From Darksidea phi (Eukaryota; Ascomycota; Dothideomycetes; Pleosporales; Lentitheciaceae), in the NCBI GenBank assembly GCA_030770425.1, contig JASJFT010000009.1, forward strand, positions 1 to 64,000: a DNA stretch of 64,000 nt, given 5' to 3'. The notes under the pieces were generated by a model that was not told the origin of the DNA, did no database searches, and saw only the letters and a list, made by a program, of their open reading frames with translations. The translations under genes and the position numbers were made by a program. This document shows positions 11,407 to 22,033 of this stretch, in pieces. Positions within the stretch are counted from its first letter, which is position 1. Each line of letters begins with the position of its first letter.

Positions 11407-12635
11407 ACTTTGCGTCTGCGACGTTTGGGCTTCACTGCCTATCTTGTCGGCTCTGATTACAATGTCGGAGGCCTTCACTCGGTTTATGAAATTGAGTTGG
11501 ATACACGGAGTAGACTGGTTTCAATTGTGCTATTACACATGTATCTTCAAAGAACAAGCTCTAGAGACATCGATCGACTTCTTCAATTGTAAGTGTTTAA
11601 GTAATATTAACAATTTACACTGACTACCACTACTCACGCACGCATACTAACGATCAGGGATGTTATTCTCATCGGAGATGGTAGTCTCTGTTACGTTTAA
11701 CATTGGTGAAATAGGTACAGTAAACCCTGTTTTGTACTACTGATATATATCTCTCAGAGACGGCGTGAATGTTTCCGGTCCAAATCTTGAATGTTGTAGA
11801 GCCCCAATACTTTGAAGTCCCTTGAATTCTATTCGCCACCATTCGAGCTGATACCCCCAGTGCCTGCATGCATCACTCTCGCCAACCCCTCCCTCGAATC
11901 ACTCTAACCCCCCACCCTTAAAGTTCTCCAGCCTTCCATTGCTCCTTTCGGACACTACGCAATCTGTACCACGCTGCCTTCCACAAAACCCATTGATAAG
12001 CATACAGACCGCAGGCTCCGCCCCAGACTGTGCAGAAGCTGCGTTCCAAGGCTCATACGCATGTAAATCTCCAACCACTAAAGGCTAATACGTCTGATCA
12101 AACTACCCTGGGAAGACCGGTGAAAAAAGCGGCCCCAAGCGAGCTGAACGGACCGAGCGGCTCTCGGCATGCAGGGTCGTTTCCAGCTTGTGCATGCACG
12201 CTCGGGCGGAATACGGGAAAATGAGGGGCATGCATGCGGGTGATGTAGCATTCTGATTTGGCAAGGCTAGGCGAAGGTAATTAGTGAAGGTCACTACATT
12301 GCATGCATCGGATTTGAGGGTATTGGCGTGGTCTGAACAACACCGAGACGTGCAAAGAAATACAACCTTCGCGTAAAGCTTCTACCTCTGATGGTTTAGT
12401 CGATTTCGCAAGGTTTTGGTGTGTTTCCAAGCAACCAGCACTAAGGGTACGCTCACTTCTCGTTGTGTCCATGGCACGTTCCCCAATCAGAGGGTTCAAT
12501 TGGCTGGAGTATATCTAAGCTCCATTCATTCGCATCTCGTTCATCTCCCAATCTGGTAGTAGCTGCATATCCTCTAATAACACAAGGTCCATTAGAGCCA
12601 CCGAATAGACAGATCACCATTGTGTCTACCTCGAA

Positions 12636-12752
12636 CGCGCGTGACGTGGCATGCATATGTACCCGTAATTGGCAGCTGCCAACGGCTGAAAATCGCGCGT
12701 GACGTAGCATACATACGCACCTGTAATTAGCAGCTGCCAACGACTGAAAATC
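12636..12752. repeat. 58-bp direct tandem duplication, two diverged copies
   Basis: Units start at 12636 and 12694 with CGCGCGTGACGT and end in CTGAAAATC. Both contain GCAGCTGCCAACG. Most differences between the copies are G-to-A or C-to-T transitions (for example GTGGCATGC against GTAGCATAC, and ATTGGCAG against ATTAGCAG). Confidence 0.85.
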
Positions 12753-13174
12753 TTACCAGCATTGCCTTGCTTATGCTCGCCAGAATACCCGCTGAAGGAG
12801 TCCTGATGCGTGCATCACATATCTGGTATAGGACCATCACATTGCAGGAGTATGGCGTATGCAATCAGTCGGAGTGACGCAGGCGATCGCGAGCTGACAG
12901 CTCAGCTGAAGCGAGATGCTCTGCGGAGCGTCTCTGCATTTTTGAAATTGTTTGCATGCATGCATATCGCCGGAATTGGAACACATCCAGGTAAGTGGGA
13001 AGGAAAGCGAGGAGCACGAATCGTCCCTGGTCGTCCCTAGGTGGCCTCGCAGTGAAGGACGATCGACACAGCCCGCAAGTTTATGTTCTTGTTCTTGAAC
13101 TCTTCCATAACACCTCATTTTGAGTATTCACGCAGCTCTTTGGAAAAGACAATAACTCCCGAGCAAAGTTCAAG

Positions 13175-14405
13175 ATGGCCTCTAGCGCTGCTCCTCCCGC
13201 CACGGCACCACCGACTTCGCCGACGTTGGTAGATGCGGTTTCAGCTGCAAACAAGATATTCAGTTTTCTGGGACAACATCAATGTGAGCATCGAAGCCAC
13301 TGCTTCTCGCCGTTCTTCTCTCTAACTGTTAGACTTTCTGCTTCTACTGCTACCCTACGCTGGGGGTTGGTTCAACTGGAGCGCACCTTCTGGCTCTCAA
13401 TACCACCCCGAACTCTGGTATCTGGGGGTGCTATTAACCTTACTGACGGTTGTCGGTTTCGTGGCACCCACGAGGTACTCATCGGGCCCACTTCGATGGG
13501 CATACCTGGAGGGGAGCGGATGGTTTCGTTCGTTCACGCAACATCTCCCCAATTGGTCATCGAACGGGACTCTGATTGCTTTGATATTCTTTCCTGTGGT
13601 CCGCATTTGGTCGTTCGCGGTGGTACCAATAGCATGGCAGTACATCATCTACCGATATCGTAACGGTGTCCGCGACATCACCGAGAAAGCGGAAGAGTCC
13701 TGTTACCGCGCCGCCATAGCCGCCCAAGCCGCAATCGAGCACATCAAAGAAGCCAACCAGTTCGAAACACAAGCTCTGGCTATAGTGGCAAAAGCTCGCC
13801 GCGACTCGAGGCTCATCCAAACCCTCAGGATCACTGACTTCTTCGACGTCGCTCAGGGCTCATGGTCCGCTCTAGGAAAAATCACAGCGCGTTTGGAGGA
13901 TGCGAGGAAGCAGGCCGCGAAGATGATTGACGAAGCAGAAACCTGTCAGGATGTCGATCCCAATGAGAGCGACGATGGAAGCTCTACTGCCGACATGCTC
14001 AGCGTAGCCGCCAAAGCTGCGCATGAGGCTTGCCTGAAGATGGAGGATCATGCCAGAGAAGCACAGGCCAAAATGGACAATTCCAAAAACGCCATCAAAC
14101 AGCAGGACAAGGCGCGTTCAGATGAGGCGCAGAACGCTCAGAAAGTCACCACGGTCGTCAATGATCTGCGAATCCTTGTCAAGGACATGGGTACTGATGC
14201 AGCCGCGGTAGCTACAGCGTACGAGAAGGTGAAGTGGAATGCCGAACAGGCCAAGTTACTGGCTGAAGGAGGAGACTTCGCCATCGCCTCAGCTCGGCTG
14301 ATGGAGGCAGGGAAAGAAGAAAAATTGGCAGTGGAGGCCGAGAGGAATCTTTTGGCAACGAAGCAAAAGGCTCGTGACACGCTGTGGGAATCCCATATTG
14401 GTTGA
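13175..14405 (+). CDS. Membrane-anchored alanine-rich coiled-coil protein, copy 2 (CC2)
   Basis: Exons 13175-13283 and 13333-14405 give 393 aa. The 49-nt intron has donor GTGAGC, branch CTAAC and acceptor GTTAG, in the same phase and place as the last intron of the two paralogues. Hydrophobic segments are YFLLLLPYAGGWF, WYLGVLLTLLTVVGFVAP and GTLIALIFFPVVRIWSFAVV. Charged Ala-rich helices follow, with the family signature (ARRD, then DFFDVAQGSWSAL). The acidic linker is short (DVDPNESDDGSS), without the Asp run of copy 1. Compared with the other two copies it lacks the N-terminal exon and first membrane segment and starts directly in the Pro/Ala-rich stretch before the conserved intron. It has no adjacent HET partner: the nearest gene downstream is the amidoligase on the other strand. 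Function is unknown. The start ATG lies in a fair context (TTCAAGATGG). Confidence 0.8.
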
Positions 14406-14950
14406 TAATTCGCAGAGTCATGTGAGAGATGTAAGACTGCGACCTTGACTAAAGTTACAATGGACAAAGTGTTAGTGAATGCATACTCCAGTCACTCGTT
14501 CAATTCAATCATGAGTTCGTTCACGTGGTTGTGCTTGCCGGCACGTTTTGTGTGCAGTGGAACGTGGATGCCGTTTTGTCGAAAATCTCCAAACCTAGGG
14601 TACTTCTAAATAGCTCTGTATGAATCTTGGACATATATATTTTGTAAGTGGGCAAGGAAAGTAGCTGCTCCACCATATTGAGAACATCAAACCTTCGACT
14701 GACCATCGACGAGTTCCCTGGCGGACGCGCTCAGCAACGTTGAGCATGGCGACCGACATGATACAACCCTTTTTGTTCATTGTGGATTTTCTGCATAAGA
14801 ATGGTTGGCAGTTCAACTTAGCATGTGGGTATCTTCATTTCTCATCCTCAATATTTCTTTGTATGATTAAATTTCAGTTTACTTGACAGGAGAGTGCCAT
14901 TAGATGCTTCACCGCATGCCTTGTTCTGCGCTTCTCTTTCTTCAAATCAT
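14406..14950. other. Intergenic, between convergent 3' ends
   Basis: About 545 bp lie between CC2 and the amidoligase gene. No coding potential, repeat or RNA gene is seen. Confidence 0.6.
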
Positions 14951-15975
14951 TCAACGCCATCTCTCGCTCATCTCCTTGAACGTTGACGGGAAACAGCCCC
15001 CCACTTTCAGACCTTGGGCGAAATCCGTAAACTTCTCCCAGAACTGTTGTACCTCATTGTAGCTATCATTATTGGCCATCTTGTAGGGTGATCTTGGCCT
15101 AAATAGCAGGTCCTGCTCGAGGTTAGTCGCAGGGAACACTCGGCATCCGATGGACTTACTTCTTTCAGAGCGAGCAAAACGAACACCACGGCGAAGGTGA
15201 TCCACCGCTCCGCCTTAGCTGCATCCTGCGCATGCTGACCCCCGCGGAACTCAATCGTGCTCTTCCTCTTGTTGGGAAGATTTCTAAAATTCCATATAAC
15301 GTAGCGACCTCCGGAATTAGTGCCTTGCATGAAGTCCCTGATCTTCTCGAACCCCTTCTTTCTCTTGATGGCCGCCGCAATTTTTGCCATGTTCTGTCTT
15401 GCAAACAAGGTCTTGAGTACCTGGCCGCCGTTCTTCGAGTTCCGTTGACAGTAACGGTTGTCGCGGCGGTTGTCCGGTAAGCACGATACTACGTATGGCT
15501 CGTAATAACAACAGGCGAAGGCAATGGTTTGGGCCTGTTTGACGGTCAAGTTCTTTTTCCACGGTGCCACGTGTACATGGGTTCCGCAACTGTTGTTTTT
15601 CGGAACTATGAATAGTTCCTTCAACGTGTCCCAGAACGTCTGCATGTCGCTTTGCCATCTGCTGTTGAAATTGATGACAGGAGATACGCATTCCAGTCTG
15701 ACTATTCAAGTGTCTGTTAACAGCATTCATAGAAATCACATGGAATGCGTGGACATACTGGCATTAGGATACTGACTCAACTGGATGGACACATCGTTGG
15801 TGAGCCACCATCGATCGTACTTTGAGGGAGAACCGTTCATAACCCCGGCCTTGACACGGCGTTTACGAAGCTCCTCTACAAGTTTCTTGATCTTTTCATC
15901 TCTTGTTTGAGTCCCCCGCTGCCGAGCCTCTGGCGACATCTCCAGCTCGCACCCAAAACCTAGTCGTGGAGCCAT
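14951..15975 (-). CDS. Putative amidoligase (Amidoligase_2 family)
   Basis: Three exons, 15975-15759, 15701-15160 and 15112-14951, give 306 aa. Intron 1 has donor GTATGT and acceptor GAATAG; intron 2 has donor GTAAGT, branch CTAAC and acceptor GAGCAG. The pattern fits the glutamine-synthetase-fold amidoligase family PF12224: an N-terminal GFGCELEM (residues 6-13), LECVSPVI after the first intron, the SCGTHVHV block, RRDNRYC, and STIEFRGGQH near the C-terminus. The acidic and His residues expected to bind metal and ATP appear present. Such enzymes are predicted to form amide or isopeptide bonds between an amine and a carboxylate; the substrate here is unknown. It is divergent from the gamma-glutamylcyclotransferase-like gene at 16502, a logical partner because the two chemistries act on glutamyl amide bonds. 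Family assignment is by motif recall, not a search. Confidence 0.75.
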
Positions 15976-16501
15976 CGCGAGCTCGAGAATGCAGAACTAC
16001 GACAATAGAGAGATGGAACCTGTGGTGGAATTAGGTCTAAGTCTTCCGATCTGCATATTTGCATGTCAGCTTGACCTCTGCTTAAAATGGACCAGATTTC
16101 TTGGCAGCCTGATGTATCTGCATTTCCTTTCCGAACCGAGAACGCCCAACATTGGCGCTCTAGCATCCTCGTATTGTAATAATTAGCCGCCCAATGATTC
16201 ATGAGCACGTTTAGCTACATATGTAGTATGTATGCGTAGACGGATTCGTCACAATCCGCAGGCTTCTTGCATACGACTGCCACGTAATGCATGACCCAGG
16301 TCACCAGGTCTCACTGCAAGCGCTTAGAAACCTTCTCCTTATTTCTGCATGGAAAATCGAACGATTGCTTGCTTAACCGGATGTGAGTCTAGCAATTAGT
16401 CACATATTGTTCTCCTCATTACGACGACGCCAAAGGGTGCCAAGCTGCCGACCCATCAACAAGTCCAGCCTCATACCTCTGCACGATCCCCCTTTTTCGC
16501 A
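15976..16501. promoter_or_regulatory. Shared upstream region of amidoligase and GGCT-like genes
   Basis: The 526-bp region between two divergent starts must hold both promoters. No specific element is recognised. Confidence 0.45.
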
Positions 16502-17197
16502 ATGTTTTCGGCCTCCTCTAACCGCCGACGCCCAGCAGAAGGGGCAATCCGAGGCGGCAATACAAGACAGGTGCTCTACTTCGCCTATGGTAGCAACCTC
16601 TCTTTTTCTCAGATGGCGCAGCGCTGTCCGCAGGCTCGCTTCATTGGTCTAGCACGCCTACCAAAACACAAGTTCCAGATAAACGAACGCGGTTTCGCAA
16701 ATGTCGTAGCCCACCCGACCGCCTTTGTCGACGGTCTATGCTACAGGCTGATCGGCTCCGACGAAGAACTGCTAGACAGAGCGGAAGGCGTACCGACAGC
16801 TTATCAGAAGGTCGAGGTGGAAATCGAGCTCTTTCAAGGTCTGCCAAGTCTAGTTGGAAGGGACGTTGCCGATATCGTTTGGCATCGTCGCCACGTACAA
16901 GAACCTTTCACTCATCCAAATCAGAGGCAAGGATTTGGGTCAGACACGAGGACAATGATAGCAACAGCTCTCACATACTCGACTAAGAAGTATACGACTC
17001 CTGGAAGGCCTTGGGATGAGTACATTGTGCGTATGGAGGAGGGACTCCGAGAGGCGCTGCGACTCGGCATTTCAGAATTATACGTCGAGCGAGACGTAAG
17101 ACCATTGCTGATAGAGGGCAAGGGTGCACGAAGGCCGAGGATAACGCAGTCATTGCCCGGGCACTCGAGGATAGAGGATCAACACTTTGCGGGATAA
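16502..17197 (+). CDS. Gamma-glutamylcyclotransferase-like (GGCT/AIG2 fold) protein
   Basis: A single exon encodes 231 aa. The family hallmark YFAYGSN is at 26-32, preceded by a short basic N-terminus. The catalytic glutamate of the family is expected in the LDRAEGVP block (Glu95), and it is present, followed by the usual Tyr. Family members cleave gamma-glutamyl-amine or gamma-glutamyl-amino-acid bonds by cyclising the glutamyl group to 5-oxoproline. The C-terminal tail after about residue 200 (Arg/Gly-rich, ending DQHFAG) is not part of the fold. It is divergent from the amidoligase gene. In bacteria, amidoligases and AIG2-like cyclotransferases have been reported in the same operons (comparative work by Iyer, Aravind and colleagues, from memory), which supports a functional pair. 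A single-gene role in glutathione metabolism is the alternative. Confidence 0.85.
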   Translation: MFSASSNRRRPAEGAIRGGNTRQVLYFAYGSNLSFSQMAQRCPQARFIGLARLPKHKFQINERGFANVVAHPTAFVDGLCYRLIGSDEELLDRAEGVPTAYQKVEVEIELFQGLPSLVGRDVADIVWHRRHVQEPFTHPNQRQGFGSDTRTMIATALTYSTKKYTTPGRPWDEYIVRMEEGLREALRLGISELYVERDVRPLLIEGKGARRPRITQSLPGHSRIEDQHFAG

Positions 17198-17283
17198 CGT
17201 TTGAATCATGGCGAGCACCTAAGTTGGTCTGATAACATGTTGTTGAGCCCCTGGTATTGACGCCTGCAGTCTCGCATCTTTGA

Positions 17284-18910
17284 TCAGAATACTATCTGTT
17301 TTTTCAAAAAAGCAAGCAAAATCTTGTGACTATGGTCAACTGCCACGTCAACAACAACTCTCGTAGCCTCGACCGCGTCTGCGGCCTCCTGCGCCATGAT
17401 CAGAACATCCCTCGCGGCAGCGATATCACCTTCTGTGGCGGTCTTTGAAGCTTTAACTGCGAGACAACCTGCCTTTTCGGCATTAAGAGTACCTTGACAC
17501 AGCCGTGCTAGGCATGCTTTCAACTTTTCGCCAACATCACCAGCAGCTTTGGCCGCTTCGCTGGCATTCGTGATGGCTGTTTGCCGTGCCGTTCGCAGCT
17601 GCTCGTGTGCGCGCTCACTCGCCCGAGCGGTTTCCTGCGCGGACCGCAGTTTAGCTAGTACGGCATCCCCCTCGGTAATTGTATCCTTCGCCCGCTGGAG
17701 TAGAAATTGAGCGATTTCGTCCATTGTCTCTCCATCCTGCCCAGGTTTCTCTGCATCGACCACGTCTTCGGCCGCATCAGCGAGATCCCGAGCCTTGTTT
17801 GTTGCCTCTTTGGCTGGTGTCAAAACCGCTCCAATGGCTGCCCAAGCTGCTGCCGCGCAGTCGAAGAAGTCGCTCGGTTTCATTGACTGGGCAACTATAG
17901 CGTCACGCCGTGCGGTCTCTGCCACATTAAGAAGCTCGCGCTCATATTGTTGGCCGAGGAGTAACTGCGCCTCAGCAATCCGGATGTTTGTTTTGGCCTT
18001 GCAAGCAATCTCCTCGGCCGCGTCTATAATTTCTTGTGCCATCGTGCGGTACTGGTGGTGAACTACGAGGGCTGCTTGGACACTGACAAACAGGATGCTA
18101 ACCGAGACGAAGGTGAAAACGGCCGGGAAAACAGCAGCTAGCGCAAAGGCAGCATACGCCCATCCTGTGAGGAGAATGCCGTAGTGCCGCCTAAACTCCG
18201 CGTTATGCTGCAAGAAGGCAAAGCGCGCCGCGCCGGCGAATATTTGCGGTGGAGCAACAAGACCTACGAGGACCAATCCAACCGCGAGGATAACGAAGGT
18301 CCAAGGTTGAAAGATCAGATTGCTAGATGGGGAATGGCTGCCAAAGGGGGTGCTGAGGGCCAAAGCGACGAGAGAACTGACTGCGCATTATATGTCAGTC
18401 TGCAAAGAGTGACTGTATAATGGGTCCTATGACGGAATTTTCTCCAAGGCCGGTCTGAAGCCTCGGAGGACTACATACCTTTCAGACATGCTTTGAGGGG
18501 TTTAGCTAACTCTTGAAGTGCTTCGAGAAGGGCAGTAAATGGCTTTCGTAACCCAGGAGCCTCAGGGGCCCCGGGAGCTGTTGTAGTGGGAGTTGCATGA
18601 CCCTTCTCGTGAAATCTCTGTGCGCTGAGAGTATTTTGCCCGTAGATAATGCCGACCAAGCATAAGAGCGCAAAAGTGGTCTGCGGATCAAACGTAGAAG
18701 CGCTCCAGGGAGTGGGAACCGCGAAAACGATTACTGCAAGTGCGATGGGCCAGTCTGGCAGGCCGGGTCAGTGGAGTACCTTTGACCAAAAACAATGAGT
18801 TGTCACCAGGTATGTGAAATCGTACGTTGAATCAGTGGTTTAATGCTAGCCCGTACTGCGTTCAAAGTGGGATACAGGCGCTCATCAAAAGGTTGCGCGT
18901 CTGGGGACAT
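17284..18910 (-). CDS. Membrane-anchored alanine-rich coiled-coil protein, copy 3 (CC3)
   Basis: Exons 18910-18826, 18754-18479 and 18380-17284 give 485 aa. Introns have donors GTACGA and GTATGT with CTGAC branch sites and acceptors GCCAG and GCGCAG; both are phase 1 and the summed length is in frame. Exon 1 (MSPDAQPFDERLYPTL) resembles exon 1 of copy 1 (MSSPFGEDLYAAV). Hydrophobic segments are WPIALAVIVFAV, TTFALLCLVGIIYG, FVILAVGLVLVGLVAP and a long one around YAAFALAAVFPAVFTFVSVS. Two blocks of Ala/Glu/Lys-rich helix follow, with the signature ARRD, then DFFDCAAAAWAAI. A start at the last exon alone would miss about 120 aa shared with copy 1. The gene is head-to-head with the HET gene at 19622, repeating the arrangement of copy 1 and HET1. 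Function is unknown. Confidence 0.8.
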
Positions 18911-19621
18911 CGTGAAGGCTGAATTCGCAAAAAAAGACCCGATTACTAGCACGACTCCTCTTGAGCCACACAAGCGTCAAATAACAGTAGCAAAAGTGAG
19001 TACACAAGGCGCGGTGCTGACAGTAGACAGGAGTCGAATGGCAGCACTCTCGGCTATCCTCATTGTTTTTTTGGTTGCCTTCCCCCGAATCGCTACCCTG
19101 CGAAAAGCTTGCAGGTGGTGTGTCTTCATTGCATTGCATGTTACGTCTGCATGGACATGTAAGTGCACATGGGCGGGGTTAGCTGAATGATCGCTTCCCC
19201 CGGTGGGCTCCGGATTTGTCATGCATGTACATGCACCTGCATGATGTTCAGGCAGACCCCTCCTTGTCTTACAGACTTACTATAGTACACCGGTGAGCTC
19301 GGCTCTTCTTTCCCTGTCCGTCAGCGCCGCCCCCAATGCCGATCGGGGCTCGCCAAAATGAATCGAAACCGTCTTCTCAACTCCATCAGAACATAATGCA
19401 GCCAACCTAACTTGGTAGCGGGTGCAGACTCGTTTTGCAGGCTTGTTTGTTCGACTGCATGCCAAGAGTGTCTCTTCCACTGCTCTCGCTTGGTGTCTCT
19501 GTTTAGTCCACCAAGCGGACACACTGAGCAGCCTCGCATACATCCCCACGACCTCGTCTTGATCTTCCATGTTACCTTCTCTTGCTAAGTCCCAACCGAT
19601 TGCGAAACATATATCCGAAGG
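18911..19621. promoter_or_regulatory. Shared intergenic region of the second CC/HET divergent pair
   Basis: About 711 bp lie between the start codons of CC3 and HET2. Short frames are present on both strands with no recognisable product. Both promoters are expected here; no motif shared with 4713-5592 was found by eye. Confidence 0.5.
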
Positions 19622-22033
19622 ATGCGATTTGTACAATCTCAATCGGAGACGACGCCGCCTTTGGTTTGGTCCTATCGAGCTCGACATACAACCGGCGCTT
19701 TTCGAGCCATCAAAGTTGACCATCTTTTACATTCGCCCGCAAAGATCAGTCTCTACGAATGGCCCACCATTAAGTTCCCCAGTGCAACTGTCGGCAGCGA
19801 TTTGAACGCAATCAATCCACCATATATCGCCATCTCCCATGTCTGGGACTATGGAGACGAGGTGAATTCCGCATCTTACCGATACGGATCGATGGTTCGA
19901 AAACTCAAAGTTAGAATCAAGAGTTCCCCGGGTCACAAGGATATCAGCTGGAAGGGCCTTGTCCAGATTGCACATGCCGCCGTGCAGCTCAACGCCGAGT
20001 GGATCTGGCTTGATTTTCTCTGTATAAATCAGAAGCCTGTTGGCCGCCGTTCCGAAATGCCACAGCAGATTTGCATTATGCGGGACATCTACGAAAATGC
20101 GTCATCGGTGGTGGTAATGATTGGAGGTATTCCGCAAGTGCAGTCTGTCGGCAGACGTACCGCATGGATGGATAGAGCGTGGACACTACAGGAGTCTTAC
20201 GTCAATTGGCAACAAACCTGGGTCTATGTGAAATGGCCCGGACCGACAGGCACCACCGATATACAAGACGATAGAGGTCGCCGGCATCCACTATTGCCAG
20301 TCGCAAGAGAGCCCTATACACGGCTCATACGCCTGAAGGTGCTTCTTGATATGGCTGACCGCAGCTTTAGCATGCCGCCGTACACCAATGTCCGCGTGCT
20401 CGATGGGATGTTTGCTGCCCCGGGCAGGGGGGAAGTTCCAAGGCATGCTTTTCGCACTGCCATACACCCGAACCGGCTGGTCAGCGCAGCCGGTATATGG
20501 AGGAGCATGTTTCTGCGCACATCTACGCACCCAGTGGACATTGTTTACAGCGTTATGCTTTGCTTCAACCTGCAGATCGACCCCTTTCGAGATATACGAA
20601 CGTACAAGGACCTGTTTCGTGACCTAGCACGTAAGACAGCAGCCATCAGCAGCATTGGCCCTGCGTGGTTGACGATCAACGGAGTCGCAGGGAGCAGATT
20701 TCCACGTGATCCTATATCCCATGTGATCCCTCGATGCCCAGACACTACGGCCGATGATAGGCCAGTCTACTCCCGGGGGATTTCGCGCACTTGGGTAGGA
20801 AGATATGTCGACGCATATGACGATTATATCGATCGATGGGACATCATCTTTGTAACCCATTCGCATCCCCATATCATCAACGCCTGTCTGTTTCCATTCG
20901 GCCTGTCTTCCAACTTCCGGATCATCAATCGGTCAAGGAGGATCGCGATGATATCACTTAACACCATCCGCGGGAAGCTATACTACCGTGCACCTGCTCT
21001 CGAACACAGCTCAACGAACGTCCAGATCGTTTATGTCGGGCGCGTGGGTGACTCTCGGATTGGGGCGCGCGCTACGTACCCCGGTGGACGCTTCGTGCTC
21101 TTCATCAAGTGGGACCCCAGTATAGGCCGTTGGAATGTTCTTGGCGACGGTGTCTTCATGCCCAGACGTCGTTCAAGTTTCAGAAAACCTCGCAGTCGCT
21201 GGATTTTCACAGTAGGCGAAGGCGCCCAGACAGTCAAGGACAAGTGGCTTAGCCAGCGCCTTGTCGGTAATTATCCACTCGACCGGTGGGCTATTCGAAG
21301 GTTCAAGTACCATGACTACGGCGTGGTGCCAGTAAAGGACTGGAGATATCCCCGCGCGCCGGACAAGCTGATATCATGGGTCGGTGCTAAACCCCTGCCC
21401 GTTAGACAGGAGAAGTGGTACAAACAGGAAATCAAATTCCGCCTCGCTGGCCTCTCACCTAATGCAATAAAGTCGCGTTTCAAGAGGCCCGGGTGGTTAG
21501 GCCTCGTCTCTGGAATGGGTGATAGACCTGCCACGATTAGCACTCCCACAACTACCCAACTCACCAAAATGGGCTCTTTGAGAATGAACTATGCATACAG
21601 GGAATGGCGCAAGGCCGTTTGTGCGCGACTCGCTCGCGCCGGCCTTGAAGGAATCCTCGTCCCCAAGAAAGACAGTCTTGGAATATCCACGGCAAACTAC
21701 TATGTTGCTGTCATTTACGGCGAGTACATGATCTACCTCATGTCCAAACCGAGCCGGGAGACGCGTTGGGAGTATACAGAGATTTCAGTGATTCCGTACA
21801 GGAAGGCGAACAGGCCCATCATCAACAAGGCGTATGTCATCGAACCGACTCCTCAACCGCAAGGGCCAGATCCGTTGTCATGGGCCGAGTATCAAGCAGG
21901 GCTGCAACAGCAGTGGATTGTTCTGCAACAGGCTGCCGCACGGCAACGGATTGCGTTTGCGATACAACAACGGATCGCGCTTGCGATGCGATTACGATGT
22001 GCTCCGCGTGTGTATTGCTATAGTCGGTGTTAG
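19622..22033 (+). CDS. HET-domain (heterokaryon incompatibility) protein, copy 2
   Basis: A single exon encodes 803 aa. The HET signature blocks are ISHVWDY at 71-77, WLDFLCINQ at 129-137 and DRAWTLQE at 184-191. Similarity to HET1 continues through the whole protein: GAFRAIKVDHLL before the domain, WRSMFLRTSTHPVDIVYSVM after it, DLARKTAA, THSHPHIINA, and a C-terminal piece with YREWRKAVCARLARAGLEG. Identity is clearly partial, so the copies are old. The HET1 intron has no counterpart here. The end is a Gln/Arg-rich tail made of short repeats (IAFAIQQRIALAM). The role is expected in non-self recognition or regulated cell death, by family. It is divergent from CC3. Confidence 0.9.
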   Translation: MRFVQSQSETTPPLVWSYRARHTTGAFRAIKVDHLLHSPAKISLYEWPTIKFPSATVGSDLNAINPPYIAISHVWDYGDEVNSASYRYGSMVRKLKVRIKSSPGHKDISWKGLVQIAHAAVQLNAEWIWLDFLCINQKPVGRRSEMPQQICIMRDIYENASSVVVMIGGIPQVQSVGRRTAWMDRAWTLQESYVNWQQTWVYVKWPGPTGTTDIQDDRGRRHPLLPVAREPYTRLIRLKVLLDMADRSFSMPPYTNVRVLDGMFAAPGRGEVPRHAFRTAIHPNRLVSAAGIWRSMFLRTSTHPVDIVYSVMLCFNLQIDPFRDIRTYKDLFRDLARKTAAISSIGPAWLTINGVAGSRFPRDPISHVIPRCPDTTADDRPVYSRGISRTWVGRYVDAYDDYIDRWDIIFVTHSHPHIINACLFPFGLSSNFRIINRSRRIAMISLNTIRGKLYYRAPALEHSSTNVQIVYVGRVGDSRIGARATYPGGRFVLFIKWDPSIGRWNVLGDGVFMPRRRSSFRKPRSRWIFTVGEGAQTVKDKWLSQRLVGNYPLDRWAIRRFKYHDYGVVPVKDWRYPRAPDKLISWVGAKPLPVRQEKWYKQEIKFRLAGLSPNAIKSRFKRPGWLGLVSGMGDRPATISTPTTTQLTKMGSLRMNYAYREWRKAVCARLARAGLEGILVPKKDSLGISTANYYVAVIYGEYMIYLMSKPSRETRWEYTEISVIPYRKANRPIINKAYVIEPTPQPQGPDPLSWAEYQAGLQQQWIVLQQAAARQRIAFAIQQRIALAMRLRCAPRVYCYSRC

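Larger units (their letters stand above)
10906..13174. other. Gene-free stretch with two small repeat structures
   Basis: No gene is supported over about 2.3 kb. It contains the inverted repeat at 11217-11406 and the 58-bp tandem duplication at 12636-12752 (listed separately), and several GCATGC-rich spots. I looked for an upstream membrane-segment exon of the coiled-coil gene at 13175 and found none. Confidence 0.55.
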
